Source: Pseudomonas lactucae (GTDB lineage Bacteria; Pseudomonadota; Gammaproteobacteria; Pseudomonadales; Pseudomonadaceae). Taken from it: 59,838 nucleotides of DNA. The notes beneath the pieces are model-generated. The model was not told where the DNA came from. It did not search any database and saw nothing but the letters and a program-made list of their open reading frames with translations. Each line of letters opens with the position of its first letter. Positions within the stretch are counted from its first letter, which is position 1. Both the position numbers and the translations under genes were made by a program. This document shows positions 9,408 through 20,200 of the stretch, piece by piece. Location: assembly GCF_016937615.1 (NCBI RefSeq), contig NZ_JAFHKI010000063.1, forward strand, positions 1-59,838, read 5' to 3'.

Positions 9408-10154
9408 ATGACCATCTACTTCATCGGCGCCGGCCCCGGCGACCCGGAATTGATCACCGTCAAAGGCCAGCGCCTGATTCGCCAGTGCCCGGTGATCATT
9501 TATGCCGGCTCGTTGGTGCCCGCGGCGGTTCTGGAAGGCCATCAGGCGCAGCAGGTGGTCAACAGCGCCGAATTGCACCTGGAACAGATCATCGACCTGA
9601 TCAAGGCCGCCCACGCCAAAGGCCTGGACGTGGCCCGCGTACACTCCGGCGATCCCAGCCTGTATGGGGCGATTGGCGAGCAGATCCGGTATTTACGCGA
9701 AGCGGACATCCCGTTCCAGATCGTCCCCGGCGTCACGGCGGTAGCCGCCTGCGCCGCCCTGCTGGAGACCGAACTGACCCTGCCGGATATCGCCCAAAGC
9801 GTGATCCTCACGCGCTACGCCGATAAAACCAGCATGCCAGCAGGCGAGGATTTCGACAGCCTGGCGCGTCACGGCACGACCATGGCGATTCACCTGGGGG
9901 TCAATCACCTGGAGAGGATCGTCGCCGATCTGCTGCCGCACTATGGCGCCGATTGCCCGATTGCGGTGGTGCACCGAGCGACGTGGCCGGATCAGGATTG
10001 GGTGGTGGGAACGCTCAGTGATATTGCCGAGAAGGTTGTGGCCAAGGGGTTCAGGCGTACGGCGCTGATCGTGGTGGGACGGGTGCTGGCAAACGACAGT
10101 TTCAGTGAATCGTCGCTGTATCGGGCCGGGCATGCGCACCTCTATCGACCTTGA
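9408..10154 (+). CDS. cobM: Precorrin-4 C(11)-methyltransferase CobM
   Basis: 248 residues from MTIYFIGAGPGDPELIT at 9408; 'cagga' lies upstream and a 14-residue upstream extension is rejected. The SAM-dependent tetrapyrrole methylase signatures are visible: GAGPGDPELITVKG at the N-terminus, the HSGDPSLYGAIGEQ loop near residue 80, and VPGVTAVAACAA near residue 105. It methylates C11 of precorrin-4 in aerobic B12 synthesis. It follows cobE after 68 bases in the same riboswitch-controlled cluster. Confidence 0.95.
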   Translation: MTIYFIGAGPGDPELITVKGQRLIRQCPVIIYAGSLVPAAVLEGHQAQQVVNSAELHLEQIIDLIKAAHAKGLDVARVHSGDPSLYGAIGEQIRYLREADIPFQIVPGVTAVAACAALLETELTLPDIAQSVILTRYADKTSMPAGEDFDSLARHGTTMAIHLGVNHLERIVADLLPHYGADCPIAVVHRATWPDQDWVVGTLSDIAEKVVAKGFRRTALIVVGRVLANDSFSESSLYRAGHAHLYRP

Positions 10155-10204
10155 TATCCCACCTTACAAATTCACGGCAACACACTGATTTTAAATGAAT
10201 AAAC

Positions 10205-10245
10205 ACAAAAATTCGGGAGAGAGCCTGCCCCCTCCCACACTTAAT
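10205..10245. repeat. REP-like half-site
   Basis: Contains 'gcctgccccctcccacact' (about 10221-10239), a degenerate half of the group-typical repeat also seen at 1-84, 31.4 kb, 35.0 kb and 40.5 kb. Confidence 0.45.
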
Positions 10246-10290
10246 CTCCTTTGTTAGAAATACTTCGCAACCCCCTGAATTTCAAGCATA

Positions 10291-10321
10291 AAAAAACGGC
10301 GCTCACGGGGCGCCGTTTTTT
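10291..10321. terminator. Bidirectional terminator between cobM and nfuA
   Basis: A perfect 12-base stem (AAAAAACGGCGC at 10291-10302 with GCGCCGTTTTTT at 10310-10321) around a 7-base loop. The A and T runs on either side let it end both converging transcripts. Confidence 0.9.
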
Positions 10322-10341
10322 ATTCGCAGCGAACACCTTAC

Positions 10342-10935
<594 letters not shown>

Positions 10936-11020
10936 TCACAGGCTTGCCGGCAGTTTACGCCAAATTATTACCGAGGTACAAAGTCCTAGTATTTTTGTCA
11001 GGAAAGACCCGCGCCACTCG

Positions 11021-13312
11021 TCAGAGGTTTTCATAGCGGTTCATATCCAGAACACCCTCTTCCACCGGCGTGGTTTCACGGATGAACTGCGACAAATCGT
11101 GGAAGTACTGCCAGAACAGCGGATGACTGCGACGCACGCCCCAGCGGTCGACGATTTTTTCGAACTGCCCGGCATCCTTGGCCTGTTCCATCTGTGCGAC
11201 AAACTGCGGCACTTCACTGGCCGGAATATTGAACATGAAGTTCGGATAGCTGCTCAGCACACCTGGATAGATCGTCAGCGTGTCCAGCCCCGGCTGATAG
11301 CGATACGCCTCGCCCAGCAGAAACGCCACGTTGCTGTGGGCGCGGTTGCGCAGCAGGCTGTAGACCTCGCGCTGGCCGCTGGCCGTTTCGATACGCAGCA
11401 TGGTGGCCTCGGGCAATTGGTCGATGACCTTGAGCCCCGCGGCCGGACGCGACGTGAGTCGGCTGAGGGCCTGCTCGGCGTCCTGCAGCGCCGGGTCGAT
11501 GCCATCGCGCGAGCAAAATGCGCCGCCGCAGCGGTTGATCGGGTCGGGGCTGGCATTCAGGTGACCGTAGCGGGTCAGCAATTGGTTGGCAAAGTCGCGT
11601 TTCGGGTCCTTTTCGCTCAGGTGCAGCCCGCTGGGCTTGTCGTCATCAATGGCCTCGTAGTCCAGCCACAGCTTGAGCTTGCCACTGTTCTGGTACCAGT
11701 CGTCCATGAAGTCGTCGCGGGTGTCGGCCGGCATCAGGCGCAGGAAGTTTTGCTCGGCGCCGTTGCGGATCAGGTCGAAGTACAGCCGCGTCTGCGCCTG
11801 GTGCGACACGTTGCCGAACACATCGAAGTTCACCGCCAGCTGATAATAGGTGCGCTCCAGCAGCGGGAAGTCGAACAGCCACATCGTCTGCGGCACCTCG
11901 CCGATCAGGCCCTTGGTCACCGAAGCGCTGTCAAAATGCCGGAAAATGCTCAGCAACGCATTGTCGTTACCGGCCCACAGGGTCGACCAGCTGGGCGGCG
12001 GCAAGTCGGCGTAACTGTCACGGCGCAGCGCTTCGTATTGATTGCGCTTGTCGCGATACGTCAGCCACAGGCCGAGCACGCTGCCCACGTCATCGTTCTG
12101 CCCCGGCATCGCCAGCAGCGGCGTGGCCTGGCCTCGATAACGCGCATCGGTGACATACAAATCGTGATCAGGGTCCTGGAACAGGGTCCAGAAGTTATCG
12201 CGGATCACGTCCGTGGCGATCTGCCCGCGACACACCGGCCCGCGAATAAAGGTGCGTACGAAGTATTCGGCGTTGTCCAGCATGAACTGGTAACGCGCCT
12301 TGGCCGGGATGGCTTCGAAGGTTTCGAAGGGGTTGGCGCGACGCCCCGGACCATAGCCCGGCAAGGCGTTGACCTGCCAGTTGCCTTCGTAGAACAACGC
12401 TTTGATGCGCGCCATTTTCGCGGTGCTGAACGGATACGTGATGTGGGTTTTATGCACGATCACGCCCTGCACCGGCCACAGGCGGTAATACACCCGCGTG
12501 CCGGGGTCGTCGTTTGGACGCCGGGTGTTGATCAGGTCAATCGGCTGCCCGCTCGGCGTGCGCGAACGCACCCACTGGAAGAAATGCCCCGGCTCGCCGT
12601 TCTCGAAATAGATATGCGCCAGGAATAAATGCTCGAACAACCATCGCGCCACCAGGCTTTCGCGGGCGCCGGGTTGATTGAACAGCCCCTCCCACTGCTG
12701 CACCTGCAAGGCTTCCCTGGCACTCGGCGCCAGGCCCTGCTCATCGATCGGCGCGCCGGCGGCCAGCCAACGCTGTAAGGTCTGGTATTGCTGGTCGGTC
12801 AGGCCGGTGACCGCCAATGGCATGCCTTCCTTGGGATGGCTGCCTGCGTAGGCGTTGAACTCGCCGGGCATGGCGCAGCTGTTTTCGCGGTTCAGGCCCA
12901 ACGCGATCTCTTCGGGGAGCTTGGCATTGGGTTGCAGCGGCGCGTTATGCCCCAGTTCGAGCATGCGCGCCATCAACGCGGCCTGGCTGCCCTGCGCGTC
13001 CAGCACCGAATAAAAGCCCTTCTGCCGCCAGGCCTGCTGGCCGAACGCGTCATAGAACAAGCGGGTGGTCGGCGCCGCCTGGCTGCGCTCGCCGTCGTAC
13101 ACCGGCATTTTGCTCGCCCCCCGCGCCGTCCCCTCGGCACTGCCCAGGTTGAGCTGGCAGGCGGAGTCGTAGCAAGCGTGGCAGGCCACGCACTTCTCGG
13201 TAAAGATCGGTTGGATATCACGCGTGTAGGAGATCGCCGTAACGGGACCTTGCGCCTGGGCAGTACTGGCAATCAATGCCAGGACGGCGCTGACGATAAG
13301 ACGAAGTGACAT
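11021..13312 (-). CDS. cti: Periplasmic cis-trans isomerase of unsaturated fatty acids (Cti)
   Basis: 763 residues. A signal peptide spans residues 1-20 (cleavage after STAQA). The haem c attachment motif CVACH is at residues 41-45, as required for the haem-containing Cti of Pseudomonas. It converts cis- to trans-unsaturated membrane fatty acids during solvent or heat stress, in the periplasm. The whole length is open. It is divergent from metH, with 164 bases between the starts. Confidence 0.95.
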   Translation of the reverse strand: MSLRLIVSAVLALIASTAQAQGPVTAISYTRDIQPIFTEKCVACHACYDSACQLNLGSAEGTARGASKMPVYDGERSQAAPTTRLFYDAFGQQAWRQKGFYSVLDAQGSQAALMARMLELGHNAPLQPNAKLPEEIALGLNRENSCAMPGEFNAYAGSHPKEGMPLAVTGLTDQQYQTLQRWLAAGAPIDEQGLAPSAREALQVQQWEGLFNQPGARESLVARWLFEHLFLAHIYFENGEPGHFFQWVRSRTPSGQPIDLINTRRPNDDPGTRVYYRLWPVQGVIVHKTHITYPFSTAKMARIKALFYEGNWQVNALPGYGPGRRANPFETFEAIPAKARYQFMLDNAEYFVRTFIRGPVCRGQIATDVIRDNFWTLFQDPDHDLYVTDARYRGQATPLLAMPGQNDDVGSVLGLWLTYRDKRNQYEALRRDSYADLPPPSWSTLWAGNDNALLSIFRHFDSASVTKGLIGEVPQTMWLFDFPLLERTYYQLAVNFDVFGNVSHQAQTRLYFDLIRNGAEQNFLRLMPADTRDDFMDDWYQNSGKLKLWLDYEAIDDDKPSGLHLSEKDPKRDFANQLLTRYGHLNASPDPINRCGGAFCSRDGIDPALQDAEQALSRLTSRPAAGLKVIDQLPEATMLRIETASGQREVYSLLRNRAHSNVAFLLGEAYRYQPGLDTLTIYPGVLSSYPNFMFNIPASEVPQFVAQMEQAKDAGQFEKIVDRWGVRRSHPLFWQYFHDLSQFIRETTPVEEGVLDMNRYENL

Positions 13313-13476
13313 GTATCCGGTCCCGATTCAATGCGTGCGCTGAAATTGCCGGCGATTCTACCGGGCCACGCCCCTCACCAACATGAGCGATATTCATGCA
13401 AAACCCCAACATGCACCAACCGCTCGCAGGTTTGTTATGATCCATGCCCTCCGTAATGCCTGACCAGAGTAGTCCC

Positions 13477-16400
13477 ATGTCCGATCGTAGCGCTCGTCTG
13501 CAAGCCCTTCACCACGCCCTCAAGGACCGTATCCTGATCCTCGACGGCGGCATGGGCACGATGATCCAGAGCTATAAACTGGAAGAGCACGACTACCGTG
13601 GCAAACGCTTCGCCGACTGGCCGAGCGACGTCAAGGGCAACAACGACCTGCTGGTGCTCACCCGCCCCGACGTGATCGGCGGGATCGAGAAGGCGTACCT
13701 GGATGCCGGCGCCGACATCCTCGAAACCAACACTTTCAACGCCACGCGCATTTCCATGGCCGACTACGGCATGGAAGAACTGGCTTACGAATTGAACGTC
13801 GAAGGCGCACGCCTGGCGCGCAAGATCGCCGATGCCAAGACCGCCGAAAACCCGGCCAAGCCACGTTTTGTCGCTGGCGTACTGGGCCCGACCAGCCGTA
13901 CCTGCTCGCTGTCACCCGACGTGAACAACCCCGGCTACCGCAACGTGACGTTCGATGAACTGGTGGAAAACTACACCGAGGCCACCCACGGCCTGATCGA
14001 AGGCGGCGCCGACCTGATCCTGATCGAAACCATCTTCGACACCCTCAACGCCAAGGCCGCGATCTTCGCCGTGCAGGGCGTGTTCGAGGCGTTGGGCATC
14101 GAACTGCCGATCATGATTTCCGGCACCATCACCGACGCCTCCGGCCGCACGCTGTCGGGCCAGACCACCGAAGCGTTCTGGAACTCCGTGGCCCACGCCA
14201 AGCCGATCTCGGTCGGTTTGAACTGCGCCCTCGGCGCCAGCGAATTGCGCCCCTACCTGGAAGAGTTGTCCAACAAGGCCAATACCCACGTCTCGGCGCA
14301 TCCCAACGCCGGCCTGCCCAACGAATTCGGCGAGTACGACGAACTGCCGTCGCAAACCGCCAAGGTCATCGAAGAATTCGCCCAGAGCGGCTTTCTCAAT
14401 ATTGTCGGCGGCTGCTGCGGCACCACCCCCGGCCACATTGAAGCCATCGCCAAGGCCGTGGCCGGTTATGCGCCACGCCCGATCCCGAACATCCCCAAGG
14501 CCTGCCGCCTGTCGGGCCTGGAGCCGTTCACCATCGATCGCAGCTCGCTGTTCGTCAACGTCGGCGAACGCACCAACATCACCGGCTCCGCCAAGTTCGC
14601 CCGCCTGATCCGCGAAGACAACTACACCGAAGCCCTGGAAGTCGCCCTGCAGCAGGTCGAAGCCGGCGCTCAGGTGATCGACATCAACATGGACGAGGGC
14701 ATGCTCGATTCGAAGAAGGCCATGGTGACCTTCCTCAATCTGATCGCCGGCGAGCCGGACATTTCCCGCGTGCCGATCATGATCGACTCTTCCAAGTGGG
14801 AAGTGATCGAAGCCGGCCTCAAGTGCATCCAGGGCAAGGGCATCGTCAACTCCATCAGCATGAAGGAAGGCGTGGAGCAGTTCATTCATCATGCCAGGCT
14901 GTGCAAGCGCTACGGCGCCGCGGTGGTGGTGATGGCCTTCGACGAAGCCGGCCAGGCCGACACCGAAGCGCGCAAGAAAGAGATCTGCAAACGCTCCTAC
15001 GACATCCTGGTGAACGAAGTCGGCTTCCCGCCGGAAGACATCATCTTCGACCCGAACATCTTCGCGGTCGCCACCGGTATCGAAGAGCACAACAACTACG
15101 CCGTCGACTTCATCAACGCCTGTGCCTATATCCGTGACGAACTGCCCTACGCGCTGACCTCGGGCGGCGTGTCCAACGTGTCGTTCTCGTTCCGCGGCAA
15201 CAACCCGGTGCGCGAGGCGATCCACTCGGTGTTCCTGCTGTATGCGATCCGCAACGGCCTGACCATGGGCATCGTCAACGCCGGCCAACTGGAGATCTAC
15301 GACCAGATCCCGGCCGAACTGCGCGACGCGGTGGAAGACGTGGTGCTCAACCGCACCCCGGACGGCACCGACGCCCTGCTCGCCATCGCCGACAAGTACA
15401 AGGGCGACGGCAGCGTCAAGGAAGCCGAGACCGAAGAATGGCGCGGCTGGCCGGTGAACAAGCGCCTGGAACACGCGCTGGTCAAGGGCATCACCACGCA
15501 CATCGTCGAAGACACCGAAGAATCCCGGCTATCGTTCGCGCGCCCGATCGAAGTGATCGAAGGTCCGTTGATGTCCGGCATGAATATCGTCGGCGACCTG
15601 TTCGGCGCCGGCAAAATGTTCCTGCCCCAGGTGGTCAAATCCGCCCGCGTGATGAAGCAGGCCGTGGCCCACCTGATCCCGTTCATCGAACTGGAAAAAG
15701 GCGACAAACCCGAAGCCAAGGGCAAGATCCTGATGGCTACGGTAAAGGGTGACGTGCACGACATCGGCAAGAATATCGTCGGCGTGGTGCTGGGTTGCAA
15801 CGGCTATGACATCGTCGATCTGGGCGTGATGGTGCCGGCGGAAAAAATCCTGCAGGTGGCCAGGGAGCAGAAGTGCGACATCATCGGCCTGTCGGGCCTG
15901 ATCACCCCGTCCCTGGACGAGATGGTGCATGTGGCCCGCGAGATGCAGCGCCAGGACTTCCACCTGCCATTGATGATCGGCGGCGCAACCACCTCCAAGG
16001 CGCACACGGCGGTGAAGATTGAGCCCAAGTACAGCAACGACGCGGTGATCTACGTCACCGACGCCTCGCGGGCGGTGGGTGTGGCCACGCAGTTGCTGTC
16101 CAAGGAGTTGAAGGCCGGTTTCGTCGAGAAAACCCGCCTGGAATACATCGATGTGCGCGAGCGCACCTCCAACCGCAGCGCCCGCACCGAACGCCTGAGC
16201 TACCCGGCGGCCATCGCCAAGAAGCCGCAGTTCGACTGGAACAGCTACACCCCGGTGGTGCCGACCTTTACCGGCGCCAAGGTGCTGGACAATATCGACC
16301 TCAACGTCCTGGCCGAATACATCGACTGGACGCCGTTCTTTATCTCCTGGGACCTGGCCGGCAAATTCCCGCGCATCCTCACCGATGAAGTGGTCGGTGA

Positions 16401-17187
16401 AGCCGCCACCGCGCTGTACGCCGATGCCCGGGAAATGCTGCGCAAGCTGATCGACGAAAAGCTGATCAGCGCCCGCGCGGTGTTCGGTTTCTGGCCGACC
16501 AATCAGGTACAGGACGATGACCTGGAAGTCTACGCTGACGACGGCCAGCCGATCGCCCGGCTGCACCACCTGCGCCAGCAGATCATCAAGACCGACGGCA
16601 AGCCGAACTTCTCCCTGGCCGACTTCGTCGCGCCCAAGGACAGCGGCGTCACCGACTACATCGGGGGGTTCATTACCACCGCCGGCATCGGCGCCGAAGA
16701 AGTCGCCAAGGCCTATCAGGATGCGGGCGACGACTACAACTCGATCATGGTCAAGGCCCTGGCCGACCGCCTGGCCGAAGCCTGCGCCGAATGGCTGCAC
16801 CAGCAAGTGCGTAAAGACTACTGGGGTTATGCCAAGGACGAGCAGCTGGACAACGAAGCGCTGATCAAGGAGCAGTACAGCGGCATCCGCCCTGCCCCCG
16901 GCTACCCGGCGTGCCCGGACCACACCGAGAAAGCCCAGTTGTTCCAACTGCTCGATCCCGAGGCCCGTGAAATGCAGGCCGGGCGCAGCGGCGTGTTCCT
17001 CACCGAGCACTACGCGATGTTCCCGGCGGCGGCGGTCAGCGGCTGGTACTTTGCACACCCGCAGGCGCAGTACTTTGCGGTAGGCAAGGTCGACAAGGAC
17101 CAAGTGACGAGCTACACCGCGCGCAAAGGCCAGGACCTGGCCGTGACCGAACGTTGGCTGGCGCCGAACCTGGGTTACGACAGCTGA
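13477..17187 (+). CDS. metH: Cobalamin-dependent methionine synthase
   Basis: 1,236 residues from [19 protein letters not shown] at 13477; an 11-residue upstream extension is unlikely. Domains in order: homocysteine-binding barrel with zinc Cys pair in [10 protein letters not shown] (near residue 310), pterin-binding domain ([12 protein letters not shown], near residue 355), cobalamin domain with the axial His in [11 protein letters not shown] (near residue 760), and the C-terminal AdoMet reactivation domain ending near [16 protein letters not shown]. It transfers a methyl group from methyltetrahydrofolate to homocysteine, and is a main user of the B12 made by the genes to the left. No frame break was seen in 3.7 kb. 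Confidence 0.98.
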   Translation: MSDRSARLQALHHALKDRILILDGGMGTMIQSYKLEEHDYRGKRFADWPSDVKGNNDLLVLTRPDVIGGIEKAYLDAGADILETNTFNATRISMADYGMEELAYELNVEGARLARKIADAKTAENPAKPRFVAGVLGPTSRTCSLSPDVNNPGYRNVTFDELVENYTEATHGLIEGGADLILIETIFDTLNAKAAIFAVQGVFEALGIELPIMISGTITDASGRTLSGQTTEAFWNSVAHAKPISVGLNCALGASELRPYLEELSNKANTHVSAHPNAGLPNEFGEYDELPSQTAKVIEEFAQSGFLNIVGGCCGTTPGHIEAIAKAVAGYAPRPIPNIPKACRLSGLEPFTIDRSSLFVNVGERTNITGSAKFARLIREDNYTEALEVALQQVEAGAQVIDINMDEGMLDSKKAMVTFLNLIAGEPDISRVPIMIDSSKWEVIEAGLKCIQGKGIVNSISMKEGVEQFIHHARLCKRYGAAVVVMAFDEAGQADTEARKKEICKRSYDILVNEVGFPPEDIIFDPNIFAVATGIEEHNNYAVDFINACAYIRDELPYALTSGGVSNVSFSFRGNNPVREAIHSVFLLYAIRNGLTMGIVNAGQLEIYDQIPAELRDAVEDVVLNRTPDGTDALLAIADKYKGDGSVKEAETEEWRGWPVNKRLEHALVKGITTHIVEDTEESRLSFARPIEVIEGPLMSGMNIVGDLFGAGKMFLPQVVKSARVMKQAVAHLIPFIELEKGDKPEAKGKILMATVKGDVHDIGKNIVGVVLGCNGYDIVDLGVMVPAEKILQVAREQKCDIIGLSGLITPSLDEMVHVAREMQRQDFHLPLMIGGATTSKAHTAVKIEPKYSNDAVIYVTDASRAVGVATQLLSKELKAGFVEKTRLEYIDVRERTSNRSARTERLSYPAAIAKKPQFDWNSYTPVVPTFTGAKVLDNIDLNVLAEYIDWTPFFISWDLAGKFPRILTDEVVGEAATALYADAREMLRKLIDEKLISARAVFGFWPTNQVQDDDLEVYADDGQPIARLHHLRQQIIKTDGKPNFSLADFVAPKDSGVTDYIGGFITTAGIGAEEVAKAYQDAGDDYNSIMVKALADRLAEACAEWLHQQVRKDYWGYAKDEQLDNEALIKEQYSGIRPAPGYPACPDHTEKAQLFQLLDPEAREMQAGRSGVFLTEHYAMFPAAAVSGWYFAHPQAQYFAVGKVDKDQVTSYTARKGQDLAVTERWLAPNLGYDS

Positions 17188-17200
17188 AGCAAAACCGCGT

Positions 17201-17227
17201 GTGGCGAGCCGGCCTTTGGCTCGCCAC
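17201..17227. terminator. Hairpin between converging metH and the NEL gene
   Basis: GTGGCGAGCC (17201-17210) pairs perfectly with GGCTCGCCAC (17218-17227) around 7 bases. There is no strong T run, so it may be a REP-type hairpin acting as a weak terminator. Confidence 0.55.
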
Positions 17228-17236
17228 CGGTTCGCC

Positions 17237-20200
17237 TTATTGGCGCCAGGACGGCCCTGGTTGCGGCTCGACGCTGGAGGCTGACAGCGCCGTCACCGCG
17301 TCTCGCGACAGTTCAAGCAACTGGCTGGCCCGCGCCGTGCCCAGCTCGATTTCCAATAGGTTCAGTGCCTGCTTGTAACGCTCCTGAGCTTGCGGGCTGT
17401 CTTGCCAATCAGCGTGTTCGTCCTCCACCGCCTCGTGCCGCGTGCGGGCCTGTTCATCCAGTGTGCTAAAGGCCTGCGGGTAACGCTCCTGCAGATAGCG
17501 CAGCCAGTAGTCACGCGTGATCAGCTCCTCATAAAACGCATCACCCGCCTCGGCGGAGAGCACCGAGGCGCGAGCGGCGTTGAGTTGCTCGTCCCTGATC
17601 GGCTGCGCGTACGTCATATGCTCGGGTTGCCCCGGCAACACCAGGCCATCCGGCCAGCCGCGGGTCATGCCGATGCGATACTGCAAGCGCACTTCCGCCC
17701 GGTCCCGGTGCAGAGCCGCCGCTTCCGCCAGGCGTTCCACCTGCCCCAGACGAAACAGCTGCCGTGACAGGTTGAGCAGCGCGCGGCCTTTTTCGTTCAG
17801 CCCCCCCTCGCGCACATCGCGCAAGGCGTCAGCTTCAAACACCCGTACCTCCAGCTCACTGAAGGTGAGAATACGGCCGTCGATACAGGTGCCGTGGGTT
17901 TCGGCACTTTGAAACAACAGTTGGCGCAACTCGCGGTTCTGCGCGGCGGCTTGCATGACGTGCCAGACCCGTTGCGTCAGTGCCGATTGAGACAAGCGAA
18001 ACTCTGCGGTCTGGCGCAACTGTGCGATGAGATGGAAAAACCGTTCGTGATCGTCCGTTTGCGCCAATTGACTCCAGATGTCAGTCCTCTCGGCGATCAG
18101 CTCGTCCCGCAGCGTGCTCAGCCACGGCGCCAAGGCCGTCGCCCCGACGTCGCCTGCCGGGTCCGGGATCGCCTCGGCGGGCTCGACTTCGGCCTGTGCG
18201 TCGGCATCGGAACCGTCTTCATCGCCCGTGTCGGTTTCATCGCCGCGCTCAAGCAGTTCAATACTCAAATCGATGTCGTGCCGCGACAGCCCCATCACCG
18301 CCCCACGCTCATGCGCGTCACTGTATTGCCTGAGCCGTTCGAGACTGTCCAGCGACAGCAGCAGGTTGTCGGAGAGGTCGGTACCGGCCATCAAATCATT
18401 GTGGGTGCCATCGAGCAGTCGCTCGGGAAAGCCGGTCAAGTCGTTGCCACTGAGGTTCAGCGTGCGCAAATGCGCGGCCTCCAGTACCCCATCGGGCCAT
18501 GCGTCAACCCTGTTGTGGCTGAGGTTGAGCGTCTCCAGCCGAGGAAAGGCACTCGTATCGAACCGGTGCAGGCCGTTGTGACTCAGGTCCAGCCAGCGCA
18601 GGTGTTCGCCGCCCAACGCAGGGTAAAGCGGACCGGCGTCGTAGACGTTGTTGTAGTCGAGGTCCAGGCGTTCGAGCTGCGCCATGTGCCCGAGCGCCTC
18701 GGGCAGTTCCGCCAGCTCGTTGCCGCTCAACATCAGGCTCGTCAGTTGCGTAAAGCCACGCAGAAAGTCATTGGAGCCTTGCGCCGACAGCCTGACTCCG
18801 GTGAGGTCCAGGCTGCGCACGTGCGCAAGCGGCACCGTCAGTGCCGGCAGGTCCCCGGTTTGCAGACCCAGCAGACTCAATTCAGGATTGGTACTGCCCG
18901 CCGCCCAGCCTTGCCAGCTCGCCTGAATGCGCTGGGCCGCCAACCCGCGACTTTCGGCCAACACAGTCACGCCTGCTTGTGTGGAGCGACGCCTGAAAAT
19001 CCAGCCGTTCAATTGGCGCGTCAGGGTTTCGCCAGCCAGACGGGTCGCTTCGTCCACGCCTTGTGCACGCTCTGGCAACGGCAACACATAACGCGCAATC
19101 GACCACGCTGTCTCCGCAGGCGGGAGGCCGGGCGGCACGTTCTGAGTACAAAATTTGTCCAGTGCCCCCATAGGCAGACCCAAGGCTTCATCGACACGCT
19201 GCTGCGCCAGCAGCAAATCCACCTTGTTTTGCGCGGCGAAAGGGTTGGCCACCGGATTGATCTTGAGCAGCAGCTCGTCACTGCTCAAGACTTCAGGGGG
19301 CAGTTCCGACAACTTGTTTTCACGCAAGTCGAGCCAGATCAGGTGCTCCAGGTCCTCGGCGCCCGTTGGCCAGGCCAGTAGTTGCGTATCGCGCAGGTCA
19401 AGGGCCTTGAGCTGTTTCAGGGCACTGACATCCAGACGTTCCAGCGGATTGCTGTGGATATCCAGGTATTCGAGCTGGCTCAAGCCGTCGAACTGCGCCT
19501 GCAGTTCGTTAGAGAACACCAGTCTGTTGTCCGCCAGTTCAAGGCGGGTCAACAGAGGCAGCGCGTCGGGTCCCATGGGCAGCTCGGTCAAGGCACTGTC
19601 GTTAAGTTCGAGACGGCGCACTGCACTGAACGCCCTGATAAAACCACGTGCCTGCTCGGCCGAGGCCCGCAGCCCGCTCAGACGTAACGTCAGCACATGC
19701 GCAAAGCTGCCGGCGGGCAGTTGCGCCAGCTCAAGCACTTGATCACCGGGTGGCGACACCCATTCAAAGGTCGCAACGTCCGCCCACACACCGTAACGCC
19801 GCACCACCGCGCCACGCCAGCTGGTTTCAAGGGCACTGATAAGCCGGGCATTTTCGCCGTCTTTCCACAGGTTTGAACGCGGCCTCAAGCGTGGGCCGCC
19901 GATTGAGCGCGGCTCGTAGAATGGGCCAAACAGCCGGTGATACTCCCGGCTCAAGCCTTCGACAGCCGCCAACCTGTCTTCGGGCGTCTCCAGTCGGGTG
20001 TTCAACGCCTCCTGCAACGACGCGCTCAGTGGCGAACGGCCCATCACGTAATCCAACTCTCCTCGGCAGAAACCGCTGACCATTTGGTGGGCATCCATAA
20101 GGTGCCCCAACGGGCCGTCGTACGCTTTCACATAGTCAAAGGCGCGCCTGAAGGCCTCGTGTGAAAACCTTGACCAGTCCAGCGACAGACCGGCCCACAG

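Noticed and set aside
13912..15501. Long antisense frame (529 residues) opposite metH
   Set aside because: Made by the high-GC codon pattern of metH; composition is low-complexity and unlike a protein, and metH is certain.
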